From: Acetatifactor sp.
GTDB taxonomy: Bacteria > Bacillota > Clostridia > Lachnospirales > Lachnospiraceae
NCBI GenBank assembly: GCA_024693365.1
Contig: JAILLF010000001.1
Span: 1 to 61,626 of the forward strand
Reading direction: 5' to 3'
DNA: 61,626 bases
Position 1 is the stretch's first letter, and each line of letters begins with the position of its first letter. Below are positions 59,486 through 61,626 of the stretch, in pieces. The position numbers and the translations under genes are program-made. The notes under the pieces were generated by a model. It saw nothing but the letters and a program-made list of their open reading frames with translations, was not told the DNA's origin and ran no database searches.

Positions 59486-61249
59486 GTGGCAAAGCGTAAT
59501 ACGTATTTCCAAGATGAAGTCATCAAGAAAAAATTTGACGTCCGCCAGTTTGGGCGCGTGCTCCGTTACATGAAGCCCTATGTCGGCTACTTTGTTCTGG
59601 TGGGCATTTTGATGCTTGTATCTGCCGGTCTCGCCATGATCACGCCGCTCCTCTTAAAGGAAATTATCAACAACGTAGTCGAGACGGAGGATTACCGGCT
59701 TCTTACCTTTGTCGTGGCTTCCATGGCAACCATCGCTTTCCTCGAGATCTGCGTGAACTTTGCGCACCAGCGGATTATGGGCATCGTTGGTCACAAGATC
59801 ATCTGCGACGTCCGGAAAGAGATTTTTTACAAGCTACAGGAGCTTCCCTTTGATTATTTTGATTCAAAGCCCAATGGCAAAATTGTCGTGCGCGTGACGG
59901 ATTACGTAAACGACCTGGCGAACTTCTTTTCCAACTATGTATTGAATCTTCTGTCCTACCTGGTGAAGCTGATCATCGTGACCTTCTTCATGCTAGGCCT
60001 CTCCCCCGCCCTTACGGCGATTGTGTTTGCGATCGTGATCCCCATGATGGTCTGCATTTTCACCCTCCGCTATTTCATCCGGAAAGAGTTTGCAAAGCTC
60101 CGCGCCAAGAACTCCAACCGTTCCGCATTTTTGGTGGAAACCATTATGGGCGAGAAGATCGTGAAAAGCTACAACCGCACCGAGAGCAGTGAAAAGACCT
60201 ATGCTGAGATCCACGACGCCTGCGTAAGACAATGGCTTCGGATCTTCAAGCGCAATGAGCTCAACACTCCCATCGTTGAGACCTTCTGGAATCTTGGAAC
60301 TGTTTGTCTCTACGGCGTGGCTCTGACCTTGATCCTTGGCGGATCCCAGAACGTCAATGCCGGTCTGGTCGTTGCCTTTACCAGTTACATGACGCAGTTC
60401 AGCGGACCACTGACCATGATCGCCGTTTTGATCCAGCAGCTCGCGCAGGTGAGCTCCAACCTAGAGCAGGTATTTGACACCATCGACTACCCCGTGGAGA
60501 TTGCAAACGAGGCTGACTGCGAGGTATTGAAGGACGTAAAGGGAAAGGTGGACTTCAACGACGTGACCTTTGCATATGACGAGGACGCAAACGTCTTAGA
60601 GCACTTTGACCTCCACGTGCGCCCTGGCGAGACCATCGCTTTGGTTGGTCCGACCGGTGCCGGCAAGACCACCGTCATCAACATGCTGACAAGGTTTTAT
60701 GACGTGAAGGAAGGCAGCGTTTGCATCGATGGCAAGGACGTGCGAAAGGTAACCTTGGATTCCCTTCGAAGAGAAGTGGGCGTGCTCATGCAGGAGCCCT
60801 TCATTTTCAAGGGAACCATCATGGAAAACATCCGCTATGGCCGTCCGGACGCGACCGATGAAGAATGCATCGCCGCCGCAAAAATGATCTACGCGGACGG
60901 ATTCATCCAAAGATTTAACGACGGCTATCAGCACAAGCTGGAAGAGCGCGGCGCCGGTCTTTCCGCCGGTGAAAAGCAGCTCCTCTCCTTCGCAAGGATC
61001 ATCCTGAAGAACCCTTCCGTTGTCATTTTGGACGAGGCGACAAGCTCCATCGACACTGAGACGGAAGCCTTGATCCAAAAGGCTCTGGCAAAGATTCTGA
61101 AGGACAAGACCTCCTTCATGGTAGCTCACCGCCTCTCCACCATCCGGAGCGCCGACCGCATCCTCTACATCTCCAACAAGGGCATCGCCGAACAGGGCAG
61201 CCACGAAGAACTCATGGCCTTGAAAGGATTGTACTACGCGCTGAATTGA
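59486..61249 (+). CDS. Heterodimeric ABC exporter subunit, catalytic ATP site
   Basis: A 587-residue exporter half that starts at a GTG two bases after the previous stop, with AAGGGGG inside that gene. Six helices (about 30-310) precede the ATPase. Walker A is GPTGAGKTTVIN and Walker B VVILDEATSSID, with the catalytic Glu present. The signature is LSAGEKQLLSFARI, off the LSGGQ consensus; in the heterodimer this signature faces the degenerate Walker B of the other subunit, so both defects fall in the same site. The other site, this Walker A/B with the LGISGGQ of the partner, is fully consensus. The gene ends just before a 14-bp tandem array and a terminator. Confidence 0.94.
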   Translation: MAKRNTYFQDEVIKKKFDVRQFGRVLRYMKPYVGYFVLVGILMLVSAGLAMITPLLLKEIINNVVETEDYRLLTFVVASMATIAFLEICVNFAHQRIMGIVGHKIICDVRKEIFYKLQELPFDYFDSKPNGKIVVRVTDYVNDLANFFSNYVLNLLSYLVKLIIVTFFMLGLSPALTAIVFAIVIPMMVCIFTLRYFIRKEFAKLRAKNSNRSAFLVETIMGEKIVKSYNRTESSEKTYAEIHDACVRQWLRIFKRNELNTPIVETFWNLGTVCLYGVALTLILGGSQNVNAGLVVAFTSYMTQFSGPLTMIAVLIQQLAQVSSNLEQVFDTIDYPVEIANEADCEVLKDVKGKVDFNDVTFAYDEDANVLEHFDLHVRPGETIALVGPTGAGKTTVINMLTRFYDVKEGSVCIDGKDVRKVTLDSLRREVGVLMQEPFIFKGTIMENIRYGRPDATDEECIAAAKMIYADGFIQRFNDGYQHKLEERGAGLSAGEKQLLSFARIILKNPSVVILDEATSSIDTETEALIQKALAKILKDKTSFMVAHRLSTIRSADRILYISNKGIAEQGSHEELMALKGLYYALN

Positions 61250-61258
61250 TGCTGCTGA

Positions 61259-61384
61259 ATTGGCGTCACTAAATTGACGTTACTAAATTGACGTTACTAA
61301 ATTGGCGTCACTAAATTGACGTCACTAAATTGGCGTCACTAAATTGACGTCACTAAATTGACGTCACTAAATTGACGTCACTAA
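61259..61384 (+). repeat. 14-bp tandem repeat, nine copies
   Basis: Nine perfect-length units of ATTGACGTCACTAA with only two variable positions (A or G at base 5, C or T at base 9). Five of the units carry the palindrome TGACGTCA. The array lies between the exporter stop and its terminator. The end of the gene itself (CTGAATTGA) resembles half a unit. Confidence 0.95.
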
Positions 61385-61417
61385 AAAGACCCGGCCACCT
61401 TGTGGCCAGGTCTTTTC
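61383..61417 (+). terminator. Terminator of the ABC exporter operon
   Basis: AAAAGACC-GGCCAC and GTGGCC-GGTCTTTT arms with one mismatch and a three-base loop, ending in TTTTCT. The stem begins where the tandem array ends. With A and T runs on both sides it may work in both directions. Confidence 0.85.
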
Positions 61418-61626
61418 TAACTGATTGAATTTATTTAGAACGACAACCCGGAAGCTTTCAACCTCCTTTATCTCGACAAACTGGAATTTGCTGAGCTCTT
61501 TTGTCTCGACAGACGAATCTCGTTTCTTCAATTTAGGGGTCAAACTTAGCTTTTTGTCATTCTACCCGTAGTCTTTTCCATTTTCCTACGGGCCATTTTG
61601 CTTCTTTTGCATTTTTGCCCGTAGTC
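61418..61626. other. Non-coding end of window with CCCGTAG hairpin
   Basis: No gene is seen. CCCGTAG (61565-61571), CCTACGGG (61584-61591) and CCCGTAG (61618-61624) allow two exclusive hairpins, as the middle arm can pair with either side. TCTCGACA occurs twice (near 61471 and 61503). The region may be a regulated leader or the end of a neighbouring transcript. Confidence 0.4.

Noticed and set aside
61259..61384. CRISPR array
   Set aside because: The 14-base units are adjacent with no spacers, so it is a simple tandem repeat.

Overview
The window looks like a chromosomal segment of a Gram-positive, low-to-medium G+C Clostridia member, most likely a plant-polysaccharide-degrading gut or rumen Lachnospiraceae. 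The reasons are AGGAGG-type ribosome binding sites, many lipoproteins with Gram-positive-style signal peptides, large sugar ABC transporter loci mixed with GH5, GH39, GH43 and GH95 enzymes, a PdaA-type cortex enzyme that implies spore formation, and REP-like palindromes of a kind I associate with Clostridia. No rRNA, tRNA or CRISPR array was seen. All family names come from reading the translated sequence; no database search was run.

Layout. 1-2100: the end of an integrated element at the 3' end of guaA, with a LytTR two-component pair (its promoter carries a tandem LytTR-type box) and a 5'-truncated MobV relaxase. 2144-4968: guaA and, from a back-to-back promoter, a CbiT/CbiE-like protein with a degenerate SAM loop. 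5025-8038: pdaA and a Csp-like subtilase whose catalytic Ser is Gly. 8207-9493: a GH5 lipoprotein. 9655-23121: a nine-gene carbohydrate locus with two complete permease pairs and two binding proteins around a DUF5696 protein, a YIP1-like membrane protein and an NHL propeller protein. 23523-31227: a five-gene MacAB-like export operon (two adaptor lipoproteins, one FtsX permease, two ATPases, one with an AbrB-like tail). 31328-41498: GH95, a GH39-GH43 fusion, two GH43 genes and a divergent AraC regulator.

41534-47818: an orphan propeller plus solute-binding lipoprotein, a CPBP protease, an XRE regulator and a Zn/Cd-type P-type ATPase with a separate HMA protein behind an ArsR/SmtB-type operator. 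47994-57385: accessory small genes around a long-N-terminus clpX, a carbonic anhydrase, a SUKH-like gene, a second propeller/solute-binding lipoprotein, an ABC ATPase remnant, and a duplicated promoter/3'-end cassette that frames a different gene. 57630-61249: a heterodimeric ABC exporter, followed by a 14-bp tandem array and a terminator.

The strongest candidates for undescribed biology are the dual-transporter DUF5696/YIP1/NHL locus (9655-23121), the orphan propeller/solute-binding lipoproteins, the ABC ATPase-AbrB fusion, the Csp-like pseudoprotease with its minisatellite, the cassette swap at 50980-57446, and a tendency, seen in several unrelated proteins, for in-frame tandem repeat insertions.
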